Shown in pieces: positions 50,339 through 60,515 of a DNA stretch of 64,000 nucleotides. This DNA is from Sporosarcina sp. ACRSM. GTDB taxonomy: Bacteria; Bacillota; Bacilli; Bacillales_A; Planococcaceae. The stretch spans positions 434,001 through 498,000 of the forward strand of contig NZ_JAKRNU010000001.1 in the NCBI RefSeq assembly GCF_022346545.1. Direction: 5' to 3'. Position 1 is the stretch's first letter; each line of letters starts with the position of its first letter. The notes beneath the pieces are model-generated. The model saw only the letters and a program-made list of their open reading frames with translations. It searched no databases and was not told the origin of the DNA. The translations under genes were made by a program, and so were the position numbers.

Positions 50339-51610
50339 TCATTCCTCCCAAACAATGTTACCGCCGAAAATCGTTTTGACTGGCCACCCTGCACATTTCC
50401 AACCGTCAAATGGAGTGTTTTTCCCTTTTGATACAAAGGTTGTTCTATCAATTGTCTGTTCTTTAGTCAAATCTAGCAACACAAGATCCGCCGTTGCTCC
50501 TACTTCCAATGTACCGTACGGTAAACCGAAAACTTCCGCCGGTTTCTTCGTCATCCAATCGATCAATTGCTGCAATGTCCATTTCCCTTCTTTTACAAAA
50601 TGCGTATAGAGAAGAGGAAACGCGGTTTCAAAACCGGTAATCCCAAACGGTGCTTTTTCAAAACCGGCCGCTTTTTCCTCTGCCGTATGCGGCGCATGAT
50701 CTGTCGCGATGAAATCAAGCGTGCCATCCAGCAACCCTTCGCGAAGTGCTGCAAGATCGTCCTGCCCTCGGAGTGGAGGATTCATTTTCCAATCTGCGTC
50801 ATTCCCTGGGATATCTTCTTCAGAAAGCAGCAAATGATGTGGACTCACTTCTGCTGTAACATGAACCCCCGCTTTTTTTGCATCGCGGATGACCCGGACC
50901 GACTCTTTTGTACTGACATGACAGACGTGATAATGAGCCCCTGCCGCTTCCGCTAGTAAAATATCACGGGCGATATGGACCGATTCCGCAATGGACGGGA
51001 TTCCTGGAAGACCAAGTTCCTTATTCCGCTTCCCTTCATGCATCGCTCCTCCATAGATCAACGTATTATCTTCACAATGTGCAACGATCGGCATATCGAT
51101 TTTTGCAGCATCCTGCATCGCTTCATACATCATTCCTGCTTGCTGGACACCCACTCCATCATCTGTAAAAGCGAATGCGCCATGCTCTTTCAATTCAGCT
51201 AGATTCGTCCGTTCCTTGCCCGCTTCACGAATCGTGATGGATGCATAAGGTAGGACACGGATCAGCGCTTTTTCGGCAATCAATTCATTGATCTTCGATA
51301 GATTCTCTTTCGTATCCGGCACCGGCCTTGTATTCGGCATCGCGCAAATGGTCGTATAGCCTCCTTTTGCTGCCGCTCGTGTGCCGCTGTCAATCGTCTC
51401 TTTCTGTTCGCCGCCCGGCTCCCTGAGATGAACATGGACATCGATAAAGCCCGGCGCCACGAATAGTCCATTGCCCTCAATTATTTTTGCATCATTTGCC
51501 GCAAGATCCGGACCGATTTCCGAGATTTTATCACCTGTTATTTTTATATCAGTTGTAAATAGCTTCCCTTCTTCGTTTAGCATTTGTACCCCTTGAATTA
51601 CTTTTTTCAT
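50339..51610 (-). CDS. pyrC: Dihydroorotase (type I)
   Basis: Zinc amidohydrolase making dihydroorotate. Metal motif [56 protein letters not shown] and the catalytic [12 protein letters not shown]. 423 residues. ATG 51610 has GGAGG 7 nt upstream and lies inside pyrB: the genes overlap by 62 nt. The N-terminus [15 protein letters not shown] aligns with the family, so this start is favoured. Confidence 0.97.
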   Translation of the reverse strand: MKKVIQGVQMLNEEGKLFTTDIKITGDKISEIGPDLAANDAKIIEGNGLFVAPGFIDVHVHLREPGGEQKETIDSGTRAAAKGGYTTICAMPNTRPVPDTKENLSKINELIAEKALIRVLPYASITIREAGKERTNLAELKEHGAFAFTDDGVGVQQAGMMYEAMQDAAKIDMPIVAHCEDNTLIYGGAMHEGKRNKELGLPGIPSIAESVHIARDILLAEAAGAHYHVCHVSTKESVRVIRDAKKAGVHVTAEVSPHHLLLSEEDIPGNDADWKMNPPLRGQDDLAALREGLLDGTLDFIATDHAPHTAEEKAAGFEKAPFGITGFETAFPLLYTHFVKEGKWTLQQLIDWMTKKPAEVFGLPYGTLEVGATADLVLLDLTKEQTIDRTTFVSKGKNTPFDGWKCAGWPVKTIFGGNIVWEE

Positions 51611-52490
51611 TTTTCTTCCTCCCTTTCAAAATCGTGTCTAGTATTGCCATTCGTATGTAAACGCCATTTTCTACCTGTTTAAATATTCTGGATCTCGCAC
51701 ATTCAATTAATGGTTCTGCAATTTCCACTCCTCGATTAAACGGTCCGGGATGCATAATGATTGCCCCATTTTTTAGCTGCTTTGCTCGTTCTTCTGTCAA
51801 TCCAAAATGTTCGTGATAACTTTCATTCGTGAAAAGCGAGGTCGTTCTATGTCTTTCGTGCTGCACTCGGAGTAACATGACAACATCACTTGTTTCAATC
51901 AAGCCATCCCATTTATTCATCGTTTTGAATTCCCCTGCCCATTCTGTTGGACAAACGAACGTGACATTGGCCCCTAATCTCGTCAAGGCGTCTGCGTTCG
52001 AACGTGCTACGCGGCTATGCGCTATATCCCCCGCAATCACCACATTCAGTCCCTTAAATTTGCCAAACTCTTCGTGGATTGTGAACAAATCAAGAAGTGA
52101 CTGCGTTGGATGTTGCCCCGATCCATCTCCTCCGTTGATCAATGAAATCGAAGTCTTCCCGATCAGTTGCTCATAATAGTTCCGTTGGGAATGCCGGATC
52201 ACAAGCGCATCCAACCCGATAGCTTCGAGTGTTTTTACCGTGTCATAAAGCGTTTCTCCTTTTACCGCACTGGAATATTCTGATTCAAAAGGCAGTACTT
52301 CAAGACCTAGTTTTCTTTCCGCCAACTCGAAGCTCATCTTCGTCCGTGTACTCGGTTCAAAAAACAAATTGCTCACCGTATATTTCCCGGGCAATTCCCG
52401 GTTTCCGAATTTTTTGAAGTTGCCAGCCCGATCAAGAATTGCCATGATTTCTTCTTCCGTTAGTTGACTCATTGATACTAAGTGATCCAT
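51549..52490 (-). CDS. pyrB: Aspartate carbamoyltransferase, catalytic
   Basis: Joins carbamoyl phosphate and aspartate. Carbamoyl-P site [66 protein letters not shown] and [11 protein letters not shown]. 313 residues; the final ~20 residues ([18 protein letters not shown]...) are encoded in the overlap with pyrC and are basic. No regulatory PyrI is present. It is preceded by a PyrR attenuator. Confidence 0.97.
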   Translation of the reverse strand: MDHLVSMSQLTEEEIMAILDRAGNFKKFGNRELPGKYTVSNLFFEPSTRTKMSFELAERKLGLEVLPFESEYSSAVKGETLYDTVKTLEAIGLDALVIRHSQRNYYEQLIGKTSISLINGGDGSGQHPTQSLLDLFTIHEEFGKFKGLNVVIAGDIAHSRVARSNADALTRLGANVTFVCPTEWAGEFKTMNKWDGLIETSDVVMLLRVQHERHRTTSLFTNESYHEHFGLTEERAKQLKNGAIIMHPGPFNRGVEIAEPLIECARSRIFKQVENGVYIRMAILDTILKGRKKNEKSNSRGTNAKRRREAIYN

Positions 52491-52514
52491 ACTGTTTTCC
52501 TCCCTCTCATTCTA

Positions 52515-52546
52515 TTGAAAAAGCCTTTCCGGCAGGCGGAAAGGCT
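52515..52546 (-). terminator. Attenuator terminator between pyrP and pyrB
   Basis: Perfect 10-bp stem AGCCTTTCCG/CGGAAAGGCT with a 5-nt loop followed by TTTTTC on the minus strand. It ends transcripts when PyrR-UMP binds the upstream loop. Confidence 0.9.
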
Positions 52547-52605
52547 CGTTAGGTATGACGATATACACATTCTTCCATCAACTGGATAATGTGGTATGTC
52601 AAACG

Positions 52606-52639
52606 AACCTTTCCCTGTCTCTCTGGACAGTCATTAAAA
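52606..52639 (-). promoter_or_regulatory. PyrR-binding loop before pyrB
   Basis: Minus-strand TGTCCAGAGAGACAGGGAAAG with flanking TTTTAATGAC matches the PyrR anti-antiterminator (CCAGAGAGRC...GAAGG type). Binding favours the terminator at 52515-52546. Confidence 0.88.
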
Positions 52640-52645
52640 GGTCTT

Positions 52646-53932
52646 CTATTCAGTTTCGTCTATTAGCGTCTCAGTTGTTTTTCCAGGTAAAATCAGATTC
52701 AAAAGTACCCCGACGATCGCGGCGAGTGCCATTCCTTCAATCTGAAATGTTTCGCTGAACTTGATCGTTGCGCCGCCGATTCCGATGACAAGAATGACAG
52801 ATGCGATGACTAAGTTTCGTTGATTGCCAAAATCGATTTTATGGTCGACCAGCATCCTCAATCCTGATGAGGCAATGATCCCGAACAAGAGGATCGAGAT
52901 TCCTCCTAGGACAGCTCCCGGTATCGTCTGGACGATCGCCATCGCCTTCCCAAGGAAAGAAGCAAGAATTGCCAGTACTGCTGCACCGATGATCACGGCG
53001 ACACTGAACACGCGGGTAATGGCCAACACGCCGATATTCTCACCATATGTCGTCTTCGGCGGACCGCCGATCAATGAGCTGATAAAAGTTCCAAGTCCAT
53101 CTCCCAATATCGAACGATGTAATCCCGGATCTTTTATATAATCCCGTTCAACGATTCGCCCAAGTACGAGCTGATGACCGATGTGTTCGGAGATGGTCAC
53201 AATGGCAATTGGCACCATGATGGCAAGTAAACTCCAGGTCACTGTAAACTCATAATCGATTCCCGGTAGGAGCATTTCTGGAACACTGAAGACCGGTGCT
53301 TCTTTGACAGCTGTGAAATCGACAATGCCAATCCCAATCGAGTAGATATAGCCAGCAATGATGCCGAGCAAGACGGGCATGAGGCTAATAATCCCTTTGA
53401 AAAACATGATACAAATGATGGCAACTGCCAGCGAGACGAGCGCTGCCGAGAAATGCAAGAGGCTGTATACTCTATCATCCCCTACCTGGATAGTGCTGGC
53501 ATTCATGATCGCTACAGGTGACAGCGCAAGCCCGATCACGATGATGACAGGTGCCACCACAATCGGCGGTAGAATCCGCATGATGAATCGATGACCCGTT
53601 TTCCAAATCAGGAGCGAGATGAGGGCGTACACCGCTGCGACAAACATGCTGCCGATCATTGCACTGCCGATGCCGCCTTCTTGCGTCGCTATCTGAATCG
53701 GTATGATAAAGGCAAAGGACGAACCAAGATAAGCCGGGACTTTAAATTGCGTTATGATGATGAAGACGATCGTTGCGATGCCACTTGTCAATAATGCGAT
53801 GGCCGGACTTAACCCGACAAGTTGCGGGACGAGAATGGTCGCTCCGATCATGGCAAACAGATGCTGAAAACTAAGTGTGAGCAATTTCCCAAGTTTCGGT
53901 GTTTCATTGACGTCTAATACTTTTTCTGACAC
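52646..53932 (-). CDS. pyrP: Uracil permease
   Basis: Nucleobase:cation symporter-2 family (NAT/NCS2) importer with about 12-14 membrane segments. Family motifs SFQHLFAMIGATILVPQLVG near the N-terminus and GGPPKTTYGENIGVLAITRV in the middle. 428 residues. GTG start at 53932 with a GGGGG-type SD. It lies only 24 nt after pyrR, so there is no room for the middle attenuator known in B. subtilis. Confidence 0.97.
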   Translation of the reverse strand: MSEKVLDVNETPKLGKLLTLSFQHLFAMIGATILVPQLVGLSPAIALLTSGIATIVFIIITQFKVPAYLGSSFAFIIPIQIATQEGGIGSAMIGSMFVAAVYALISLLIWKTGHRFIMRILPPIVVAPVIIVIGLALSPVAIMNASTIQVGDDRVYSLLHFSAALVSLAVAIICIMFFKGIISLMPVLLGIIAGYIYSIGIGIVDFTAVKEAPVFSVPEMLLPGIDYEFTVTWSLLAIMVPIAIVTISEHIGHQLVLGRIVERDYIKDPGLHRSILGDGLGTFISSLIGGPPKTTYGENIGVLAITRVFSVAVIIGAAVLAILASFLGKAMAIVQTIPGAVLGGISILLFGIIASSGLRMLVDHKIDFGNQRNLVIASVILVIGIGGATIKFSETFQIEGMALAAIVGVLLNLILPGKTTETLIDETE

Positions 53933-53956
53933 CCTATTTTCCCCCGCAGCGATTGA

Positions 53957-54648
<692 letters not shown>

Positions 54649-54674
54649 GGTATCGCTATTCAGTTGCTTCGTTC

Positions 54675-54704
54675 AGTATACAATTCACGTTCTCCATTTG
54701 TCAA
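54675..54704 (-). promoter_or_regulatory. pyr operon promoter
   Basis: Minus-strand TTGACA (54699-54704), 18 nt, TATACT (54675-54680). It overlaps the end of the rluD-like gene region and starts a leader of about 170 nt before pyrR. Confidence 0.8.
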
Positions 54705-54713
54705 TGCATTTTT

Positions 54714-55616
54714 TCAGTTTTTTCTTAACTGATCCAGTAAAGCTTGAAAATCATCGGGGAGCGGGCTTGTAAATTCCAGGTATTCATCCGTTGCAGGATG
54801 ATTGAAACCGAGGGTACCTGCATGTAACACCTGACCTCCAAAATCGATGGTCTTTTTCGGACCATATTTCGGATCGCCGACAAGCGGATAGCCGATATAT
54901 TTCATATGCACGCGAATCTGATGGGTTCTTCCCGTTTCCAATCGACATTCAACGAGCGTATAATCTCCGAGCCTTTCAAGCACTTTAAAATGCGTCACCG
55001 CATGCTTTCCTTTGTCGATGATCCCCATGCTTTGCCGGTCCTTCGGGTCGCGTCCGATCGGCGCATCAATCGTCCCGTTATCATGCGGGATATGACCGTG
55101 GACAAGTGCTGTATACACACGGGTCACTGATTTGGCCACGAGTTGGTCGACTAACGAAACATGGGCCTGGTCATTTTTAGCCACCATTAACAGCCCGGAT
55201 GTATCCTTATCAATTCGATGGACGATACCGGGACGGAGCACACCGTTGATCCCGGATAAGTCCTTGACATGGTACATGAGTCCATTGACGACCGTTCCCG
55301 TTGTATGGCCCGGTGCAGGATGCACGACCATACCACGCGGTTTATTGACAACGAGGACATCCTTGTCTTCATAAACGATCTCAAGATGCAGATTTTCCGC
55401 AACGACATCCAGCTCTTCCACTTCCGGTTCGTCAACAGCGACGATATCCCCTTGTTTTACTTTATAATTTGGCTTCACAGGCAGAGTCCCTACAAGGACA
55501 AGCCCATCTTTCAACCATTGTTGAACTTGCGTGCGCGACCAATTCGGTTGGATGGTTGTCAACGCTTTGTCAATGCGGCTTCCTTCAAGCTCTTCTGTTA
55601 TTTCAAATTTCTCCAT
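54714..55616 (-). CDS. RluD-type rRNA pseudouridine synthase (YlyB)
   Basis: Pseudouridine synthase of the RluA/RluD family. N-terminal S4-like domain (SRIDKALTTIQPNWSRTQVQ), then VVNKPRGMVVHPAPGH and catalytic HRIDKDTSGLLMVAKN (Asp), QYRA-equivalent TRVYTALVHG and ETGRTHQIRVHM. 300 residues. Starts one base from the lspA stop. The specific rRNA position is not readable from sequence. Confidence 0.95.
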   Translation of the reverse strand: MEKFEITEELEGSRIDKALTTIQPNWSRTQVQQWLKDGLVLVGTLPVKPNYKVKQGDIVAVDEPEVEELDVVAENLHLEIVYEDKDVLVVNKPRGMVVHPAPGHTTGTVVNGLMYHVKDLSGINGVLRPGIVHRIDKDTSGLLMVAKNDQAHVSLVDQLVAKSVTRVYTALVHGHIPHDNGTIDAPIGRDPKDRQSMGIIDKGKHAVTHFKVLERLGDYTLVECRLETGRTHQIRVHMKYIGYPLVGDPKYGPKKTIDFGGQVLHAGTLGFNHPATDEYLEFTSPLPDDFQALLDQLRKN

Positions 55617-56098
55617 TAAGACACCTTTTTCTTATTCTTTTTTTCATCCAGAATCATATGGATGATGATCAAAATGACCCCCACTGTCAACGCTGCATCT
55701 GCCACATTGAAGATCGGGAAATCATAATTGATGACCGGGATAAGGACATCGACAAAATCGACGACTTCCTTGCGCCACAACCGATCGATAAAGTTACCGA
55801 TCGCCCCGCCAAGTAGAAACATCAGACTGATCCCAAAAATCGGATGCCCTTTTGCCTCTTTGTGGAAGAAATAGATGATACCTGCGACCACAATAATTGT
55901 GACGATATAAAATAACCACATTTGTCCTTCCAACATGCCCCATGCTGCACCTTTATTACGATGGGACAGAAGCCCGATATAAGGATCTGCAATGCTGATT
56001 CTTTCATAAAGTTCCATATTCTTCACGACGAGCCATTTCGTCAACTGATCCAGTAAGATGACGACTGCCGCCACAGCATAATAAATAAACAAGCCCAA
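55616..56098 (-). CDS. lspA: Lipoprotein signal peptidase II
   Basis: Membrane aspartyl protease that cleaves prolipoproteins. Four membrane segments; catalytic Asp residues in GNFIDRLWRKEVVDFVDV and FPIFNVADAALTVGV; N-terminal LDQLTKWLVV. 160 residues from TTG 56098. A second TTG at 56092 is better spaced (9 nt) from the GGGGG SD, so the start is uncertain by two codons. Confidence 0.95.
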   Translation of the reverse strand: MGLFIYYAVAAVVILLDQLTKWLVVKNMELYERISIADPYIGLLSHRNKGAAWGMLEGQMWLFYIVTIIVVAGIIYFFHKEAKGHPIFGISLMFLLGGAIGNFIDRLWRKEVVDFVDVLIPVINYDFPIFNVADAALTVGVILIIIHMILDEKKNKKKVS

Positions 56099-56125
56099 TT
56101 ACCCCCGTCCGACAGATTACGTTTC

Positions 56126-56134
56126 ATTTTACCA
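56126..56134 (-). promoter_or_regulatory. Possible extended -10 promoter for lspA
   Basis: Minus-strand TGGTAAAAT, 28 nt before lspA; no good -35. Confidence 0.35.
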
Positions 56135-56215
56135 TAGGGACCGTATGGGATGCCAGTTGGTGCCACGCTAAAAGATGGCAAGAGTTGAAGTGAAAGTTGA
56201 CTACAAGAGCACGAA

Positions 56216-57940
56216 TCATAGCTTGATGACTACGGTCGTTCCTTTACCCACTTCCGATTGCACTTCAATTGAACCGCCATGTAATTTGACAATCGCATAG
56301 GCAATACTCATGCCCAAACCTTCCCCTTCTGTCCGTTCATCTGTACTCGTTCCTCTGTAATAGCGTGTAAATAAATGGTCAACGAACGTTTCGTCCATTC
56401 CCTTTCCGTTATCCATAATCATAATCATTGTTGTATGCTGCTTACAAACGACTTTCACATGCACTTTCGTTCGGGGTGGATTATGCTTCATCGCATTTGA
56501 GAGTAAATTATCGAGCACACGGATAAACCATTTTGGATCGATTTCGACTTCACAAGGCTCATCGGATCGTTCGAAAGAAATTAGATGGCTGTTCAACGTG
56601 AAATCGTCTTGGTATTTAACGACCAGGTCATGGATAAAAGCATTCATATCGATGCGTTCTTTCTGAATCGCAATGGCGCTATTTTTCAATTGGAAAATAA
56701 GTGAAAAATCATTCACTAAATCGACCATATAATCGGACTTATCCCGAATGACTTGGCCGATCTGCTGTAATTCTTCTCTTGTATAATCATATTGACCACT
56801 TTCCAAAAGATGGCCGTATCCCTGGATGCTGGATAAAGGCGTCCGCAAATCATGGGAAATGCCTGCCATCCATTCTTCCCGGGTTCTTTCCAACTGCTTT
56901 CTCTCTTGTTCAGCAAGTGAAAGTTTTTCTGACATATTGGAAAAGGTTTCAAATACTTCCTTATACAAACGATACCGAAACTTTACCTTACCGTTTTTCT
57001 TATAAATTTTCCGATGCTCTTTTCCCGATAGCACATCTTCATATTGCTTTTGTTCAACGATTTTTAACCAATTCATGAAAAGTAGTAAAGGTTTTCCATA
57101 ACGATAGCCATTCCAAATGGATAAGACAACGAGGATCACCATGCTAATGAGTAGAACAAGCGCGAAAGTTTGCAACTCCCTATTGGAGAAAAACCGAATT
57201 GAAGGGCTCTTAAATGCATCATTCAATTCATGATAAACCCACGCACTATTTGCCGTATTGTCATTCACCACATATGCCTTTGTTTCATAATTACCCGGCA
57301 CATGAATACTCCCCACTACATCTAGCATCTTTGTCGGACTCGGAAGATTCTCTCCTATTTTTTCGACTAACTTTCCATCTTGATAGATTTCGAGCATGCC
57401 CTCATGCTTGCTCACTTCTTTTTCAAGATCCTCTTTTCGATCATTTCTTACAATGCCCGCATCACTATAAGAATCATACCAATCCGTCAATAATTGTTGC
57501 TGTTTGTCAATATAACCGAATAAATAATAATAAGGCTTCGGCTTCCCCGTTTCAAAATACGTATCCACTGTATAATTGCCCAACTGATTCGTTTTTTCGA
57601 TGGCAAGTAAATCATTCATCGTATAAATGCGTTGGAAATGATCCGGTGTATTGAATGCGTAAATGACTTCTCCCGTCCCATCAATAATTTGTACCCACAT
57701 CTGATGTTCGGATAAAGTACTTTTCCAACTATCATTCAATTCAACTTGTCCATCTCCCCCGATATAAGAACTATAAGGAAGGTTTTCTACAATCGCTTTT
57801 TGGGGATTGGATTTTAATTCGTCTTTTGTAATGAGATGCATCGCCAGGATAATTAACAAGACGACAATCAAAAATGTGGCAATAAAGTTCAGGATAAATT
57901 GAGTTAAGAACTGAAACATCATTCTATAATTGATGTTCAT
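56216..57940 (-). CDS. Sensor histidine kinase with large extracytoplasmic domain
   Basis: Membrane kinase of a two-component system. TM1 at about 10-34, an extracellular domain of about 220 residues, TM2 at about 257-276, then HisKA with phospho-acceptor His363 in AGISHDLRTPLSSIQGYG and HATPase motifs VLDNLLSNAMKHNPP, MDNGKGMDETF and EGEGLGMSIAYAIVKLHGG. 574 residues. 4-nt overlap with the response regulator gene. The sensor domain is large, unlike the short loops of BceS-type kinases that sense through ABC transporters. The signal is unknown. Confidence 0.92.
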   Translation of the reverse strand: MNINYRMMFQFLTQFILNFIATFLIVVLLIILAMHLITKDELKSNPQKAIVENLPYSSYIGGDGQVELNDSWKSTLSEHQMWVQIIDGTGEVIYAFNTPDHFQRIYTMNDLLAIEKTNQLGNYTVDTYFETGKPKPYYYLFGYIDKQQQLLTDWYDSYSDAGIVRNDRKEDLEKEVSKHEGMLEIYQDGKLVEKIGENLPSPTKMLDVVGSIHVPGNYETKAYVVNDNTANSAWVYHELNDAFKSPSIRFFSNRELQTFALVLLISMVILVVLSIWNGYRYGKPLLLFMNWLKIVEQKQYEDVLSGKEHRKIYKKNGKVKFRYRLYKEVFETFSNMSEKLSLAEQERKQLERTREEWMAGISHDLRTPLSSIQGYGHLLESGQYDYTREELQQIGQVIRDKSDYMVDLVNDFSLIFQLKNSAIAIQKERIDMNAFIHDLVVKYQDDFTLNSHLISFERSDEPCEVEIDPKWFIRVLDNLLSNAMKHNPPRTKVHVKVVCKQHTTMIMIMDNGKGMDETFVDHLFTRYYRGTSTDERTEGEGLGMSIAYAIVKLHGGSIEVQSEVGKGTTVVIKL

Positions 57941-58650
57941 TCAGCAGGATCCTTTACTAACTTATAGCCTAAACCACGAACCGTGACTAAATGGATAGGA
58001 CGGCCCGGATCCGGTTCAATACGCTCTCGGATTCTCCTTATATGAACCATTACCGTATTATCATCTGCCATATGCTCATACCCCCATACAGCTGTAAAGA
58101 GCTGTTCTTTTGACAGCACACGGTTGACATTGTGACAAAAATGGACGAGCAACAAAAACACTTGCGCCGGACATGGCGTCAAAACACCATTGACGATCAA
58201 TTCCCCTGCATCCTCATCGACGATACAATCTCCGAAACGATGCACTCTTTTGTTCATGTTAGCAAGCGTCGGATCATTTGTTTGCTTGCGTTTTAAATGA
58301 GCTTTTATCCGCGCGACAACTTCCAATGGGTTGAAAGGTTTCGTCACATAATCGTCTCCGCCTTTTTCAAATCCTGTCAATACATCCATATCTGAAACCC
58401 TAGCTGTCAAAAATAAAATAGGAGCATCCGTATAAGCCCGAATTTTTGTACAGAGCTCAAATCCATTCATATCCGGCAACATGACATCCAACACGATGAA
58501 TTCCGGTGCGTGTTTGTGAACCATTGCCAAAGCTTCCGTCCCTGTCGTGGCAGTATAAATACTTGTAAACTTTTCCTTCGTTAAGACCATTTCTAACATT
58601 TGTAAAATCGCTTGTTCATCGTCTACCAATAATATTTTACTATTTTTCAT
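57937..58650 (-). CDS. OmpR/PhoB-family response regulator
   Basis: Receiver domain MKNSKILLVDDEQAILQM with phospho-acceptor Asp55 in FIVLDVMLPDMNGFEL, Lys in YVTKPFNPLEV; C-terminal winged helix with LLLVHFCHNVNRVLSKEQL and VMVHIRRIRERIEPD. 237 residues from ATG 58650 (SD GGGTGATC); the ATG four codons earlier is possible. Divergent from the DUF418 operon, whose promoter it probably controls. Confidence 0.93.
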   Translation of the reverse strand: MKNSKILLVDDEQAILQMLEMVLTKEKFTSIYTATTGTEALAMVHKHAPEFIVLDVMLPDMNGFELCTKIRAYTDAPILFLTARVSDMDVLTGFEKGGDDYVTKPFNPLEVVARIKAHLKRKQTNDPTLANMNKRVHRFGDCIVDEDAGELIVNGVLTPCPAQVFLLLVHFCHNVNRVLSKEQLFTAVWGYEHMADDNTVMVHIRRIRERIEPDPGRPIHLVTVRGLGYKLVKDPAE

Positions 58651-58710
58651 ATGATCACCCATATTTATCCTATCATAGGAAGCTTAACGGAACCTTACTA
58701 CATCACATGA

Positions 58711-58732
58711 AAATTAAGGTGAAAGTAAGGTG
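58711..58732 (+). promoter_or_regulatory. 11-bp direct repeat, likely response-regulator site
   Basis: AAATTAAGGTG followed at once by AAAGTAAGGTG, an 11-bp period typical of OmpR-family dimers. It lies just upstream of the expected -35 (58739-58744) of the DUF418 gene, which has a -10-like TACGAT at 58762-58767 but no proper -35. That fits an activated promoter. Confidence 0.55.
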
Positions 58733-58795
58733 GACGTTCATCTGGCGAAAACAAGGAAAGTTACGATAGGTATTGAACAGAAGGAGGAGAAACAG

Positions 58796-59998
58796 ATGGA
58801 GAAACGGATTCACATCATTGACGGCATGCGAGGTTTCAGCTTATTCGGCATCTTATTGGCAAATTTATTGATCTTCCAATACGGCTTATGGGGCAAAGAT
58901 GAGATTCACTTATTCCCCCTATCTCCGTTGGATAAAAACTTTTATGCTTTCACTAAAATTGCGATAGAAAGCAGTTTTATGCCGATTTTCACTTTCTTAT
59001 TCGGTTATTCGATGATGATGATGCGGGAACGGTTCGCCTACAATAACTTAAGAATCAAATGGCATCTCTTCAGACGATCCTGCTTGTTGGTCATCATCGG
59101 AATTTTACATGCCACATTTTTATGGGATGGCGATATTTTATTGCTCTATGGTGTGATGGGATTGTTCTTGCTTGTATTTGTCAATCGCAAAGCGAAAACA
59201 TTACTCATTTGGGGAAGCGTCTTGTTTTTAGCAATCGCTTTTCTCAACTTATACCCTACCGAGGATGAAGAACTTCTCGAACCGGCATTGTTGACATCGT
59301 ATATTCACACAACAACGGAAGTTTACCAAACGGGTTCTTATTCAGAAATCACAACATATCGCAATCACAGCGAAGATCCCCTGTCCCAAAGCATGAGTGA
59401 AGGTGAAATCGGCGCCATCCTTTTATTGATGCCATTCACGATTGCGCCGATGTTTTTATTCGGGATGTATGCAGCCAAAAGAGGTTTCTTCCGCCGTCCA
59501 CAACAAGAGAAAAGGCATTACTTGATTGGCGCTGTAATAGGCCTCATTTTAGGGTTAGGTATGAAAGCGTACGGATATTTTCTCGCACAAACAAGTTTTG
59601 TCATGATTGGCGGGATTATTCTTGCTTTCGGTTATATCAGCTTGATCGGACTGCTATACAGCAAGTTCCCAACCTCCCGTTTATTCATGTATTTCGAACA
59701 GGTCGGTAAATTATCATTGACGAATTACATTTTCCAAACAGTTATTTGTACGACCGTTTTTTATGGATATGGCTTCGGTTTATTCGGTAAAGTGGGCGTT
59801 TTTAAAGCGATGCTATTCGGCATCCTAATTTTCGTCATGCAAATCGCCTTCAGTTGTCTTTACATCAAATACTTCCGCTACGGTCCTTTGGAAAAAATCG
59901 TACGGATTGGTACCTATTTATCCTTTTTCAACAAACCGAAAAAACGAAAAGGAGCCCGCAAATCTTCTTCCGAACAAAATCTTTTAAGTGAATTATAA
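58796..59998 (+). CDS. DUF418 family membrane protein (YeiB-like)
   Basis: A 400-residue polytopic membrane protein: HIIDGMRGFSLFGILLANLL start, MPIFTFLFGYSMMMM, ATFLWDGDILLLYGVMGLFL, then FEQVGKLSLTNYIFQTVICT and a Lys/Arg-rich tail. Signature of the DUF418/YeiB family, related to acyltransferase-3-like membrane proteins; function unknown. ATG 58796 has AAGGAGG 8 nt upstream. First gene of a three-gene operon (11-bp overlap region to the next frame). Confidence 0.88.
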   Translation: MEKRIHIIDGMRGFSLFGILLANLLIFQYGLWGKDEIHLFPLSPLDKNFYAFTKIAIESSFMPIFTFLFGYSMMMMRERFAYNNLRIKWHLFRRSCLLVIIGILHATFLWDGDILLLYGVMGLFLLVFVNRKAKTLLIWGSVLFLAIAFLNLYPTEDEELLEPALLTSYIHTTTEVYQTGSYSEITTYRNHSEDPLSQSMSEGEIGAILLLMPFTIAPMFLFGMYAAKRGFFRRPQQEKRHYLIGAVIGLILGLGMKAYGYFLAQTSFVMIGGIILAFGYISLIGLLYSKFPTSRLFMYFEQVGKLSLTNYIFQTVICTTVFYGYGFGLFGKVGVFKAMLFGILIFVMQIAFSCLYIKYFRYGPLEKIVRIGTYLSFFNKPKKRKGARKSSSEQNLLSEL

Positions 59999-60020
59999 GC
60001 GAAAGATAGGCGGTGATTTT

Positions 60021-60515
60021 TTGACTAGTACATTGAATGCACCTCAGAAGCGTTTAGCAAAGGAAGCCATCAAAGTTTGGCTTATTAGTGACATGATTGC
60101 GAATTTAATCGGATTCCTCGTCCTTGGCATCCTCTTTTACTTGGATATTCGATTTTCTTGGAAAGAATGGATTCGTTTGCTCCTCATCATTCTGACCGTT
60201 TTCGCGTTGATTGGTGGGGTCTGGTCACTGATTCATCCCTTCTTATCGTACAAAAATTGGCGTTACGATGCGGATGAACAGTTTTTGCAATTAAAATTAG
60301 GGGCTATAAAGGAAATGCATCAACTCGTTCCCATGACAAAAATCCAATCGGTCGCAACAGAACAAGGGCCTCTTCTTAGAAGATATGGCCTCTGCTCCGT
60401 TTCAGTTGAAACGATGGGATCCTCCCATACGATACCTGCGCTTCCCAAAAGAGCGGCGATTGAATTACGAAATCAAATTGCTACATACGCTAAAATTAAG
60501 GAAGTGGAACAATGA
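60021..60515 (+). CDS. PH-domain membrane protein, YdbS type
   Basis: A 164-residue protein with two N-terminal membrane segments (about 20-70) and a bacterial PH domain (bPH2): NWRYDADEQFLQLKLGAIKE, LVPMTKIQSVATEQGPLLRR. TTG 60021 has GGCGGTGA 4 nt upstream and is preferred over the GTG at 59988 that overlaps DUF418. In B. subtilis ydbS-ydbT is a SigW-controlled pair giving resistance to a bacteriocin; this is a homologue by architecture. Confidence 0.82.
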   Translation: MTSTLNAPQKRLAKEAIKVWLISDMIANLIGFLVLGILFYLDIRFSWKEWIRLLLIILTVFALIGGVWSLIHPFLSYKNWRYDADEQFLQLKLGAIKEMHQLVPMTKIQSVATEQGPLLRRYGLCSVSVETMGSSHTIPALPKRAAIELRNQIATYAKIKEVEQ

